DNA of 64,000 nt from Caldilineaceae bacterium (lineage in GTDB: Bacteria; Chloroflexota; Anaerolineae; Caldilineales; Caldilineaceae): contig JAJDXQ010000014.1 of assembly GCA_022823185.1 (NCBI GenBank), positions 1-64,000 of the forward strand. Reading direction: 5' to 3'. Below, piece after piece: positions 52,094 through 59,698 of this stretch. A program made the translations under genes and the position numbers. The notes beneath the pieces were generated by a model. The model ran no database searches, was not told where the DNA came from, and saw only the letters and a list, made by a program, of their open reading frames with translations. Each line of letters starts with the position of its first letter. Position 1 is the stretch's first letter.

Positions 52094-52121
52094 GGCAGTG
52101 GTCAGTGGTCAGTGGTCAGTG
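52094..52121. repeat. AGTGGWY heptamer array between the two enolase-superfamily genes
   Basis: Three AGTGGTC units and one AGTGAG end, preceded by AACGGC. It starts only 4 bp before the gene start at 52090, replacing any ribosome site. Confidence 0.8.
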
Positions 52122-52285
52122 AGGCGCTGGGTAGGCCCGGAGTTGGCGCCGTTTTAGCCCGCGCATGCGGGCATTGCTGGCGAACGCGCAGATTGCTCGA
52201 GAGGTCTGGTTAAACCATCTTGGCCCTTTGTTGAGCCTAGTGCTTTCACTAACGCGTGCCGGTAAATCCCCACAGTTCACTTCAT

Positions 52286-53422
52286 TCAGTCGGTGGCGAC
52301 GGTGAGGGAGCGGATGCGATCTTCGTCCCAGGCGGCGCCCCAGCCGGGGCCGTCGGGGGGCGCGATTTGGCCGTCTTCGATCAGGGGGGCGTTGAGCAGG
52401 CCCCACTCTTCGCCTTCGGCGCGCAGGCGCTTGGCGTCGGCCTGGCCGAGAAGCTCGTAGAAGTCGGTGTTGTCGATGCAGCAGCCGGTATGGGCGTGGA
52501 CGAGCCCGTAGAGTCCGCCGGGCCCGTTCAGCTCGACGTTGGCGCCATGGAGCTCGGCGAAGTGGGCGAGTTTGAGGATCTGGGTGAGGCCGAAGGTGGC
52601 GCGGGCGCGCAGACGGTCTGTTGCGCCCTGGATGAGCCACTGGGCGGTGAGGTCCATGTCGTACATGAGACGCTCGGTGGCCATGATGGGGATGGTAAGC
52701 GTGCGGCAGAGTTCCTGGTACTGGTTCATCTTCTGCTCGTGCATGGGCTCTTCGAGCCAGATGTAGTCGAGCTCTTCCATGGCGCGGCCGACTTCGATGG
52801 CTTCGCGCAGGTTGTATGAGCAGACGGGGTCGTTGAGCAGGTCGTAGTCGTCGCCGACAGCTTTGCGCACGTCGGTCAGTATGGGTATGTCGGCCTTGCC
52901 GCCTTTGTAGGTGTGCAGCTTGTAGGCGTTGACGCCGAAGGCGCGGCCGGCCTCGATGTGGTCGAGGTAGCCCTGCAGGTCCATGTCGCCGCCGGTGAGG
53001 TAGACGGGCAGGCGGTCGCGCACGCGGCCGATGAGGGCGTAGACGGGCAGGCCGGCGGCTTTGCCGGCGATGTCCCAGAGACAGTTGTCGAATTCGCCGA
53101 ACCAGCCGGGGTCCTGGTAGACCCAGCGGGTGCCCTTGTGCAGCATCTGAAAGAGGCGTTCGCGGGCGAAGGGGCTTTCGCCGATGGCGTGGGTCTTGAG
53201 GATGTCGAGCTGATATTTGTTGATGGTGGTGGGAGCGATGCGGCCGGTGATGCCTTCGTCGGTTTCCACTTCGAGGATGTGTGCTTGCATGGGCGCGTCG
53301 ATGGGCCGTCCGGTGTGCGTGTACTGAATGCGGCGGAGGCCGGGCACCTGGATGAGGCGGTGGCGGCTCTGGGTGAGGGTTGGGTGTTGGAGGGTGTGGA
53401 GTTTGACGTCGGTGATTTTCAT
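52286..53422 (-). CDS. Enolase-superfamily sugar-acid dehydratase/racemase, copy 2 (tandem paralogue)
   Basis: A 378-residue protein of exactly the same length as its neighbour, with the same active-site blocks (NAYKLHTYKGG, LLNDPVCS, WLEEPMHE, MATERLMYD). Differences cluster in the first 60 residues and around residues 280-320 (VELNGPGGLYGLVHAHTGC against VELHGPGHLYGIGHAAAGC). These are near the substrate-capping loops, so the two copies may differ in substrate. GGAG lies before ATG 53422, which makes this the likely ancestral, properly translated copy. Confidence 0.92.
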   Translation of the reverse strand: MKITDVKLHTLQHPTLTQSRHRLIQVPGLRRIQYTHTGRPIDAPMQAHILEVETDEGITGRIAPTTINKYQLDILKTHAIGESPFARERLFQMLHKGTRWVYQDPGWFGEFDNCLWDIAGKAAGLPVYALIGRVRDRLPVYLTGGDMDLQGYLDHIEAGRAFGVNAYKLHTYKGGKADIPILTDVRKAVGDDYDLLNDPVCSYNLREAIEVGRAMEELDYIWLEEPMHEQKMNQYQELCRTLTIPIMATERLMYDMDLTAQWLIQGATDRLRARATFGLTQILKLAHFAELHGANVELNGPGGLYGLVHAHTGCCIDNTDFYELLGQADAKRLRAEGEEWGLLNAPLIEDGQIAPPDGPGWGAAWDEDRIRSLTVATD

Positions 53423-53708
53423 TGGTGAACTCCTGGAGGGCAGGGGATAGGAGTTAGTTAGAGCGGTAAAGTTTTTGGGCGCGATATGGATGGGCAGGTA
53501 CTAATTCGTGAAAGGGTGGGGTTGGGACTGGGCGTTCTCATAGCCTCCCAGACACGGTCAGAAGGAGCCTTGGTACGACATAGTCGACATCTTGGCGCGA
53601 TTGGTGCGGGCACAAGCGACACCTTCCCGTTGTTATACTATATCGGGGTCGGTGGGCGAAAATGGTCGGATAGATTGGTCAAGTTTCGTGTACGGGACGG
53701 TGCAGAAG
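53423..53708. other. Junction between catabolic genes and the accessory island
   Basis: 286 bp with no supported gene; GC content drops here. A plus-strand frame (53486-53752) ends inside the nuclease-like gene and has no family features. Confidence 0.4.
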
Positions 53709-54323
53709 TCAACTGGGAGAAACGGAAAGATGCTCTGAAATCAGCTTGCTGAAATAAAGAGAATTACTCCGGTATATTTTCAGAAAACCTGCAGGCGTGT
53801 TGTGCAGTCCCCCTTGGGACTGAATATAGAAGGGATAATGACGTGTTTTCTTGATCTCTCTGGCTGAAGAGATGTCAACAATGCTTACATGCCGGTACTG
53901 GTAGTCATCAAGAAATACTTTCGATTGCCAGAACATTTTTCCTATGCAATTGCAGTAACTCATAAAGCAGGCCGCACCCTTCAATTGCTGCTCAACATGG
54001 GTTCGCGTTTTGGAGTTCCCTGCTTGTGTTTCAATACAAATAATCCACTTTCGTATCCCGTCGATGGCAACAATTACAAAATCAGCCCTCTTTCGCTCCC
54101 CTTTTGAACCATTGAAGATAGTGAGAGGATTTTCAAAGTCCTCTGCTCTGATAACGACTGAGTCATGAGGTATACCTTTGATTTCTACAGTTGTTTTGGC
54201 CTGTTTATCTGTTAGTTTGACAGAGGGTCTGCCCGGACTAGGGTGCAACGGAATCTGGGCAGTGGATACAAGCATTTTCCTCAACATTGCAATCTCATTC
54301 ACAGACCCTACTCCGCCCCCCAC
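53709..54323 (-). CDS. Putative PD-(D/E)XK-like nuclease partner of the AAA ATPase
   Basis: A 204-residue protein with no firm family. A pattern Asp81 (RKRADFVIVAIDG), then Glu98-x-Gln100 (WIICIETQ), then a helix with EQQLKGAACFM is what a PD-(D/E)XK nuclease core with an ExQ variant would look like. GTG 54323 overlaps the ATPase stop by 16 bp; ATG 54287 is an alternative that gives no overlap. GC is lower than in the core genes. The tight link to an AAA ATPase suggests a two-gene effector system such as anti-phage defence (inference). Nuclease identity is tentative. Confidence 0.6.
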   Translation of the reverse strand: MGGGVGSVNEIAMLRKMLVSTAQIPLHPSPGRPSVKLTDKQAKTTVEIKGIPHDSVVIRAEDFENPLTIFNGSKGERKRADFVIVAIDGIRKWIICIETQAGNSKTRTHVEQQLKGAACFMSYCNCIGKMFWQSKVFLDDYQYRHVSIVDISSAREIKKTRHYPFYIQSQGGLHNTPAGFLKIYRSNSLYFSKLISEHLSVSPS

Positions 54324-55708
54324 ACAATTTCTTCAAGAATGTTATTCATTTGGTCGATTGTTTTGTCGAAGCTGCTGGCTTCAATCCCAAGCTGTGGATC
54401 AATATCGGCCGGAACAAGGGTATGGCCTCTTCTTCGTCTCTTCTGACCTTTTTCCAGCGGCATAAGGTCTTCTTGGGCCATGTACACTCTAACCTGATTG
54501 GACGATATCAGATCGTCCTCCTGATAGCCGTTGGCACGGGCGATTCTCTTCAGATGGGGCTTATCGTGGTTTAACATGATGAGCGTGTTAAGCTCTCTTA
54601 TGATGTAGTCGCTATGGGTGGTTATGAAAACCTTTACGCCCACATTCACCAAGCGAGCTAAGAGTCTGGCAATACGACGCTGATTCTCTGGGTGTAGGTT
54701 TAATTCGGGTTCATCCACCATCAATATTTGACCCGGGGCTGCGACATGACGTAGATAAAAGCCAATGTCCAAAAGGGAACGCGCCGCGCTGGAACTCTCG
54801 TCCATTGTCAACTTAAGTCGTTGGCGGTCAGGTCTAAAGTAGATCGAATCGTCACTCCCTGCGATGTATTCGCCTCCAATGATGTCGGCGAAGTCATTCA
54901 AAATGCGGGGATGATCTTTTGCAATGAAGCTGTCTTCCTTGGCAACGTCTTCAAGTCTCCGTATAAAATCGACATTCACTTTGACCGGCAGTGGGTAATC
55001 CTGGTAGGACTTGAACAATAGATCCAATGGGTCGATATTTCTGTCTGTCCGACTCATTTCTTCGAGGAGTCGGTTGCGAGCGAAATTCAGTTCCTTGCGA
55101 AAAATCGCCGCGCCGGTGCGCTCTGCGCTGGCGATAAATGGATGGGGAAAAAATCTTTCAAAGAGCAGTTCTAAAATGTGATCAGATAGCATTTCCTGGA
55201 CTATGTGCACCGGTGGTCCTGGGCTTCCTTCACCCAACAACAGCGATATCACCAGTTCCTTTTCGCCTTCGGCCTTGGAAAGAGAGAGAATATCATCTTC
55301 GCCGAAGCGAATTGTACGCTGAAGTATTTCTCCAACCACTGCCGCCGCTGGTACTGTCCCAACATCTACTTGAAAGACCGTGTTCTTAAAGTGGTTCGCT
55401 CTTGACGCGAAAATCCTTGGCAATTGCTCCGTGTAGTCCTGGGAACCCCGCTTCAAGATATTGCCGGAATTCCTGACAAAAGATGTAATATCGATCCGCG
55501 TGACGCCGTCCTTAAACAAGGCTTCAATTGCTTGACTGGAAATTTGGACGCGCAGGAAGTTTTTCCAACTCCACAAGTAACCGAATAAGGCATAGGTTGC
55601 ATAGGTCTTGCCGGTATTGTTTTTGCCACAGATGATGGTCATATCTCCTAACGAAAAATCTGCCTGCCTTAGAATCCCAAGGTTTTTCAAGCTAACCCTT
55701 ATCGCCAC
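54308..55708 (-). CDS. OLD/ABC-type AAA ATPase (AAA_15/AAA_21 group)
   Basis: A 466-residue ATPase. Walker A is GKNNTGKT (residues 28-35). A long helical middle region follows. Near the C-terminal third are the signature-like DESSSAARSLLDIGFYL, Walker B ILMVDEPELNLHPE, and FITTHSDYIIRELN with the switch His. Such SMC/OLD-like ATPases pair with nucleases or toxins in several phage-defence systems. GTG 55708 was chosen as the start because GGAGGT lies exactly 6 nt before it and family members begin near this point (IRVSLKNLG); the longer TTG start at 55804 overlaps a decayed upstream frame. It is translated together with the downstream nuclease-like gene. Confidence 0.85.
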   Translation of the reverse strand: MAIRVSLKNLGILRQADFSLGDMTIICGKNNTGKTYATYALFGYLWSWKNFLRVQISSQAIEALFKDGVTRIDITSFVRNSGNILKRGSQDYTEQLPRIFASRANHFKNTVFQVDVGTVPAAAVVGEILQRTIRFGEDDILSLSKAEGEKELVISLLLGEGSPGPPVHIVQEMLSDHILELLFERFFPHPFIASAERTGAAIFRKELNFARNRLLEEMSRTDRNIDPLDLLFKSYQDYPLPVKVNVDFIRRLEDVAKEDSFIAKDHPRILNDFADIIGGEYIAGSDDSIYFRPDRQRLKLTMDESSSAARSLLDIGFYLRHVAAPGQILMVDEPELNLHPENQRRIARLLARLVNVGVKVFITTHSDYIIRELNTLIMLNHDKPHLKRIARANGYQEDDLISSNQVRVYMAQEDLMPLEKGQKRRRRGHTLVPADIDPQLGIEASSFDKTIDQMNNILEEIVWGAE

Positions 55709-55727
55709 ACCACCACCTCCGCTATCG

Positions 55728-56012
55728 TCATTTCGGCGCACTTCCCAAGATGTCCCCGACTCTGGCCAAGACTTTTCGTCCGCGTCTTGTGTAATCGTCG
55801 ACAAGGCCGGTCATTTCCTGTTCGTAGCACTTCATGGTACGGATGTGCGGCCTCTCGCTCTTGAAGATAACGTTGCCCAGCCCTTGCTCCCCCTTTTTGC
55901 TGAATCAGTGCTTTGCAAGCCGAAGGTTCCACTCTGGCTTTAAGAATTGAATTCTTCGGACCTATAGCCCCTCTAGTCGGTCCAAAGCCGGGGTGAGAAA
56001 CGTGAAGTTCAC
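55728..56012 (-). pseudogene. Decayed small gene with two in-frame stops upstream of the ATPase
   Basis: GTG 56012 has an excellent ribosome site (AGAGAGGAGCGATACT). It opens a frame of 95 codons (MNFTFLTPALDRLEGL...) that is interrupted by TAG and TGA and ends with LARVGDILGSAPK at 55728, 19 bp before the ATPase start. The segments between stops read like protein, so this was probably the first gene of the ATPase operon. The last part alone could be read as a 35-residue ORF from ATG 55835. No family recognised. Confidence 0.5.
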
Positions 56013-56108
56013 AGTATCGCTCCTCTCTATAGAACATAGACATTTGAGACCGTGCCTCGCCGAGCTTTTAGGCCACTGTTTGTCCACCATTCAGTTAGCT
56101 TGAAAAGA

Positions 56109-56276
56109 CTACACGAAATTTGGGATGTTGTAGATTTCGTCAGTCTTGCCATTCCAGACCAGTTCAATTACGCGCTTATCCTCAAACAACAGAAAGCGAT
56201 ATCTGTCCGGCAGTGGTTTGTCCGCCTCCATGAAGCGGATGACTTCCCGTTGCTCCTGCTCCGTCAGGCGTGGCAT
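56109..56276 (-). pseudogene. N-terminal remnant of a site-specific DNA methyltransferase
   Basis: Fifty-five codons starting ATG 56276 (MPRLTEQEQREVIRFMEADK, then RYRFLLFEDKRVIELVWNG). From memory of the family, this closely resembles the first residues of a group of restriction-modification type DNA adenine methyltransferases. After DEIYNI the match is lost and a stop follows, so the catalytic domain is missing. It indicates that a restriction-modification gene once stood here. Recognition is by pattern only. Confidence 0.55.
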
Positions 56277-56389
56277 TCGTTTATCACATTTCTGTTCAAT
56301 GACATTGAAGAATGAGAGGATTGAAGATTCTTCAGAAGAAACCCTTTGTCAGCGCTGGAACTCCAGTTTACCAGTGTCTGAAGCCACGC

Positions 56390-56734
56390 TCAAACTGTCT
56401 CCCGTCTTCCTTTCATCACCCACAGCGTCCACAGGACGGTGGGGACGACGCTGATGGCGGCCAGGAACCAGATGATGGAGGAGATGGTGAGACTGGTGTC
56501 GAGGGCGGCGCCGACGAGGCTGGAGGCGAGGGCGCTGCCGAGATAGAAGAACATGAAGTCGCTGGCGAAGACGCGGCCGCGTATTTCGTCGGGGACCATT
56601 TGGAGGAGCAGGTGGGTTGAGAAGACCCAGATAACGCCGCTGCCGATGGAGCGCACGAAGGAGCCCAGCGGAGAACTTCGGGCCTCGATTGAGATGGTGA
56701 ACGCCTGTTGCTCCTTCGCGGTCAGGGGAACCAT
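56390..56734 (-). pseudogene. Chimeric ORF: foreign 22-residue start fused to the C-terminus of an MFS exporter
   Basis: Bases 56390-56668 copy the 3' end of the MFS gene at 59699-59977 with no gaps and about 13 mismatches in 279. The copy starts at the stop codon and keeps the reading frame. Upstream of 56668 the frame continues into unrelated sequence (MVPLTAKEQQAFTISIEARS), making a 114-residue fusion with an AGGA-type site before it. It would carry only the last two or three MFS helices and cannot transport. It is the far-side partner of the intact MFS gene across the 3-kb module. Confidence 0.85.
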
Positions 56735-56805
56735 GTGAATTTCGCTAATCAGATCCTGTTAATGGGAATAGGCGTGTGCGAGGAGTAAGGTAGCGCACCC
56801 GATTG

Positions 56806-57240
56806 CTATATCTTCTCGCCCTCCTGTTTCCGTCCTCTCTCCCGAATAATTTGAACGACGGAATCTCCTGTGCTCACTTCTCTGCCCTCTTCCCAGATTC
56901 TCTCGCCTGTATTGAGTGTTTCATATTCAACTAACCATGAAGGGGGCATGAGGAAACGAGAGAAACGACCGAGGGCGCGAGAGCCATCGATCCTCGGAGT
57001 CTTGGTCTCGCGGTAGGTAGATGCCACTGCCAGTCTTTCCTGGACATCAGTAACCCGTACTCTGACCTTGGGAAGCTCTATGAGACCTAGCATTTCCTCC
57101 GTATCAGGATCCTTTATTTCCGCTTGCTCGATGACATCAAAGTCCATACCAACAGCGACTCCATTTGCAGAGCCAACGTTTAGCGCGATGTCATGTGAAC
57201 TAAGCACTTGCGCGACCTTGCCGCGGATTGGTTCTGTCAT
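56806..57240 (-). CDS. Small beta-rich protein with FlgT C-terminal-like motif
   Basis: A 144-residue protein. The first 70 residues (RGKVAQVLSSHDIALNVGSANGVAVGMDFDVIE) fit the G-x-V...VxINxGxxxGVxxGMxF pattern seen in FlgT_C-like domains, a small beta-barrel. The rest (RVRVTDVQERLAVASTY...) may extend it. No flagellar genes are near, so the role must differ. Its start overlaps the stop of the upstream membrane-protein gene by 4 bp (ATGA), so the two form a pair. Function unknown. Confidence 0.6.
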   Translation of the reverse strand: MTEPIRGKVAQVLSSHDIALNVGSANGVAVGMDFDVIEQAEIKDPDTEEMLGLIELPKVRVRVTDVQERLAVASTYRETKTPRIDGSRALGRFSRFLMPPSWLVEYETLNTGERIWEEGREVSTGDSVVQIIRERGRKQEGEKI

Positions 57241-57728
57241 CGTCTCTCCTCCGTTGCATTGACAGCGGAGAGTTTTCTGTCCAACTCTTTCACTTCATCG
57301 GGCACGATATCTTTCCAGTCTTCCAGAGCATCGTCTGCTGTAACCAGTTTCCAAAAGACAATTCCTTTGAGCTCGGCAAGTATCACTTTGTCGCTGTCAA
57401 GAGACTCAGCATTCCGTGATAGCTCGATAATGCGCCCTACTTCAGAGATACTGCGATAGAGTGAGAGAAGGCGCCTGAATGCGGATCGGGCGTGTGGCTT
57501 GATTATCTCTCTTGCCGCCTCGCGAACTGACAGGCGAGCAGAATAAAACGAAACGGCAATGCCTATCAAGGCGACACAAATCTGCAGAAAGTAGCTCTCC
57601 AGATTTGTGTAGTTTCGCGTATTTGCCACATGCCAAAAGGCGCCCAAAACCCCTAAGGAAACAATGACGAGCAACGATGGCCAAATTAACCGGTGTAGAA
57701 TCGACCTGAGAGGTTCGACAGTTTTCAT
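57237..57728 (-). CDS. Two-helix membrane protein with cytoplasmic helical domain
   Basis: A 163-residue protein. Membrane segments lie at about 14-34 (LIWPSLLVIVSLGVLGAFWHV) and 46-68 (YFLQICVALIGIAVSFYSARL). A charged helical region of about 95 residues follows and ends ELDRKLSAVNATEERR. No family recognised. It is the first gene of a two-gene unit with the FlgT_C-like protein. An extended -10 promoter with a palindrome lies about 45 bp upstream. Confidence 0.65.
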   Translation of the reverse strand: MKTVEPLRSILHRLIWPSLLVIVSLGVLGAFWHVANTRNYTNLESYFLQICVALIGIAVSFYSARLSVREAAREIIKPHARSAFRRLLSLYRSISEVGRIIELSRNAESLDSDKVILAELKGIVFWKLVTADDALEDWKDIVPDEVKELDRKLSAVNATEERR

Positions 57729-58377
57729 TTTTCACCAGTGTATCAAAATGAATGAGCGATTTCAACCCCAATTATAGCACATTTGTGCAGGCATGGGTCT
57801 GACATGAATATCATGGCAACGTCTCCCGTGCAAACACGATGCTCAGACGGATGCCGTTGTCGGTGGGTGGCGGAGCATGTACACGCCGCGGGGCAGGCAC
57901 ATGGCGGAACGACTGTAAGGGCGCTGATGGGAAATGTAAACTTCGTGGGGCGACCATATTGAGGGTTACGGGGCAGGCGCACGCCGCGGGGCGGGCGTAT
58001 GGGGGCGGGGCAAAATGGGGGCGAGTTTCGGGCTATCTCGTGGAGATTACATTGAGTCCTGCAGCCGGCTTCTCCTGGCGGCCTCAAGGCTAAACTGCGC
58101 CCCGAGCCGTGGTGGTTAGCGGGCAGAGAGTGGGGCGCGAAGATGTCGGGGTTACGCTGAGGCATTTCGGGGAAGCAGGTTGGGTCGGTCTCAGTCTTGA
58201 TGCGGATGAAAACCAAGCCATTGCCTGGCAGGGTTCTTTTGACTTCATCGCACCGCTAGCGCACGGGACGATGGCGCTTACCCGTTTCTATCCGGCGCGG
58301 CAGCTTTATGGTCTGGATCCAGCGGATTGACTGGTCGAGATTCCTGCGGAGAAAGACCAGGGTAGAGATCTTCGGAG
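57729..58377. other. Gene-free region inside the accessory module
   Basis: About 650 bp. It contains the promoter of the membrane-protein pair and a diverged relative of the 60-bp repeat at about 58041-58097, preceded by ATGGGGGCGGGG as in copy 1 near 38479. No gene is supported, and GC is high and G-rich unlike the flanking genes. Confidence 0.5.
57771..57788 (-). promoter_or_regulatory. Extended -10 promoter overlapping a GCACA-TT-TGTGC palindrome
   Basis: On the minus strand it reads GCACAAATGTGCTATAAT: a consensus TGCTATAAT extended -10 whose upstream side is a palindrome (57777-57788). The same arrangement stands at 59659-59676. It drives the gene starting at 57728. Confidence 0.6.
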
Positions 58378-58914
58378 TCAAACCAGCAGCTTCTTATTCG
58401 CGGTCAAAATAGGGACTGCTGAACCTTTGAAGTCGCCGTCATGCGTAATCAGTGTCAGCCCTTCTGTTTTGCATAACTCCGTAATGACTTGATCATTGAA
58501 ATCAAAGCCACCTGCCGCGTACTCGTCCAGCAGATCATTGATCTCCAGTCTAGCGAACCCGCTTTCTACTGGAGAACAGTGTTGCATAACCAGCTCTGCA
58601 TCAGAAGCGATGGTTGGAGCGATCCGTTTGAACTGTGTGCTGTTGCGATACCTTTTGAAGTCGATATTCGATCTTGAGTTTCTCCACATAATTCTGGCAT
58701 AGCTGTTAATGAATTCTGAAACGATAAGGACATCTATATGGATGTGGCTCTTCGCGATAAGTATGCGCTTGAACGCCTGGGAGTAGGTCTTCACACGGTT
58801 CCGGACGGGCGACTGCTGCGGGCCATGCAGGAACAACCAGATATTCGCATCAAAAAACAGTCTATCTTCAGAACGAAAATTGTAGTTGCTCACCGACAGT
58901 GCTCTAATCGTCAT
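58378..58914 (-). CDS. PIN-domain putative ribonuclease
   Basis: A 178-residue protein. PIN-type acidic residues stand in order: Asp22 (RLFFDANIWLFL), Glu67 (IVSEFIN), Asp141 (FDFNDQVITELC) and Asp159/Asp161 (LITHDGDF). It is larger than VapC toxins, with an extra helical middle (residues about 75-125). ATG 58914 has GGAGG at 6 nt and overlaps the STAS-like gene by 11 bp, so translation is coupled. It is the last gene of the kinase/STAS-like/PIN operon and the likely effector (inference). Confidence 0.82.
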   Translation of the reverse strand: MTIRALSVSNYNFRSEDRLFFDANIWLFLHGPQQSPVRNRVKTYSQAFKRILIAKSHIHIDVLIVSEFINSYARIMWRNSRSNIDFKRYRNSTQFKRIAPTIASDAELVMQHCSPVESGFARLEINDLLDEYAAGGFDFNDQVITELCKTEGLTLITHDGDFKGSAVPILTANKKLLV

Positions 58915-59266
58915 CGTCGTCCTCCAGCACTTCCCTAACCGCTTGATCAAACCTGTGGCGATCCTGAAAGTACAACTTGGCTGTTTCGACGACGCGCTTC
59001 AGCAGTGCCGCATCTTGGGGTTCTATGTCCTCGACCTTCAACATTGACCGAACTTGGTCTTCAGTAAAGGTCCCATAAAGTTGACCGATCGCCGCATTAA
59101 GAAAGGCGGAAGTCATCGTTGAAACGTTGAGAAATGAGAGTGCAACGCGTCGATCCCTTCCAAAGGCGACGGCAAGGCGATCATGTACTTTCTGCCCATC
59201 GTCCGAGGCGACGCATAGAGGGCTGCCCACAACCTCATAGACCGAAACTTTCGTGTCTTTCTGCAT
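58904..59266 (-). CDS. STAS-like protein (DUF4325 type)
   Basis: A 120-residue protein. The core VALSFLNVSTMTSAFLNAAIGQLYG matches the STAS-like DUF4325 pattern (lDF.gv....+FlneaigrL). The C-terminus is strongly acidic (VLEDDDDD), encoded partly in the overlap with the PIN gene. STAS-like proteins are usually partners of GHKL anti-sigma-type kinases; the decayed kinase frame lies 9 bp upstream with a GAGGG site between. Likely role: phospho-switched binding partner (inference). Confidence 0.78.
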   Translation of the reverse strand: MQKDTKVSVYEVVGSPLCVASDDGQKVHDRLAVAFGRDRRVALSFLNVSTMTSAFLNAAIGQLYGTFTEDQVRSMLKVEDIEPQDAALLKRVVETAKLYFQDRHRFDQAVREVLEDDDDD

Positions 59267-59275
59267 TCCGTTCCC

Positions 59276-59502
59276 TCAAAAGATGTCGTCGACTTTCGAT
59301 TCAGGAGATAAGATGTAGGTCTGTTCTGTCTTGGAAAGAACTGTCCGCAACTGAAGATTCCCATACTTGTGCTTGAGTGAAGCACGGCATTGCTGAATAT
59401 CTCGAAAATACTTTGGCGGATTCTCTTCAGCAGCGCTTTCGACATTTCAGGCATCTCGGATCTATGGTCGTGGCGAATTTGCCGTGGCAGCACCAGTCTC
59501 AT
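59276..59502 (-). pseudogene. Decayed GHKL-type ATPase (anti-sigma-kinase-like) with internal deletion
   Basis: ATG 59502 starts a frame whose residues 25-55 carry the ATP-binding N-box (SIFEIFSNAVLHSSTSMGIFSCGQFF). The frame then leaves the family. In another frame a plausible C-terminus (SKTEQTYILSPESKVDDIF) runs to a TGA at 59276-59278, immediately before the STAS-like gene. So the middle of the kinase, including the rest of the ATP site, was deleted and the frame lost. The complete protein would be over 200 residues; only about 75 codons remain. The frame that runs on to 59113 is an artefact. Confidence 0.7.
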
Positions 59503-59645
59503 TGTTTTACCTCCGCAGAGGCCGCCATTTCCTTGCCGGTAAGGTCCATTTGAATGCCCGCCATTTCTGTGGGCACGGGAAACACTCGTTTGCGACTCCA
59601 GTCAACTTCCAGCGAGAGAATCTCCCTTTTTGAGGGAACTTAGTA
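59499..59645 (-). CDS. Possible short first ORF of the kinase/STAS/PIN operon
   Basis: An open frame ends at TGA 59499-59501, overlapping the kinase ATG (ATGA). It reads EILSLEVDWSRKRVFPVPTE and so on to AASAEVKQ. There is no ATG before residue about 21; AGGGAG is followed by ATT and then CTG, so either a rare start codon is used, translation starts at an internal GTG/ATG (about 22-28 residues), or this is the tail of a lost gene. A promoter-like element sits just upstream, which favours a short leader gene. Confidence 0.35.
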
Positions 59646-59658
59646 TCACACCCGAATG

Positions 59659-59676
59659 AGTATAGCACACATGTGC
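59659..59676 (-). promoter_or_regulatory. Extended -10 promoter overlapping a GCACA-CA-TGTGC palindrome
   Basis: On the minus strand it reads GCACATGTGTGCTATACT: an extended -10 (TGCTATACT) abutting a palindrome at 59665-59676. It is nearly identical in layout to 57771-57788 and drives the kinase/STAS/PIN operon. It lies only about 20 bp from the stop of the MFS gene, so it is close to the module boundary. Confidence 0.6.
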
Positions 59677-59698
59677 AAGAAACTAGAGTGCGGGCAAC

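Noticed and set aside
53486..53752. 88-codon plus-strand frame at the island border
   Set aside because: No ribosome site or family feature, and its end lies inside the convergent nuclease-like gene.
59113..59502. 129-residue reading of the kinase frame
   Set aside because: Only the first part resembles a GHKL ATPase; the rest is an out-of-frame reading of the STAS-like gene, so it was annotated as a decayed gene ending at 59276.
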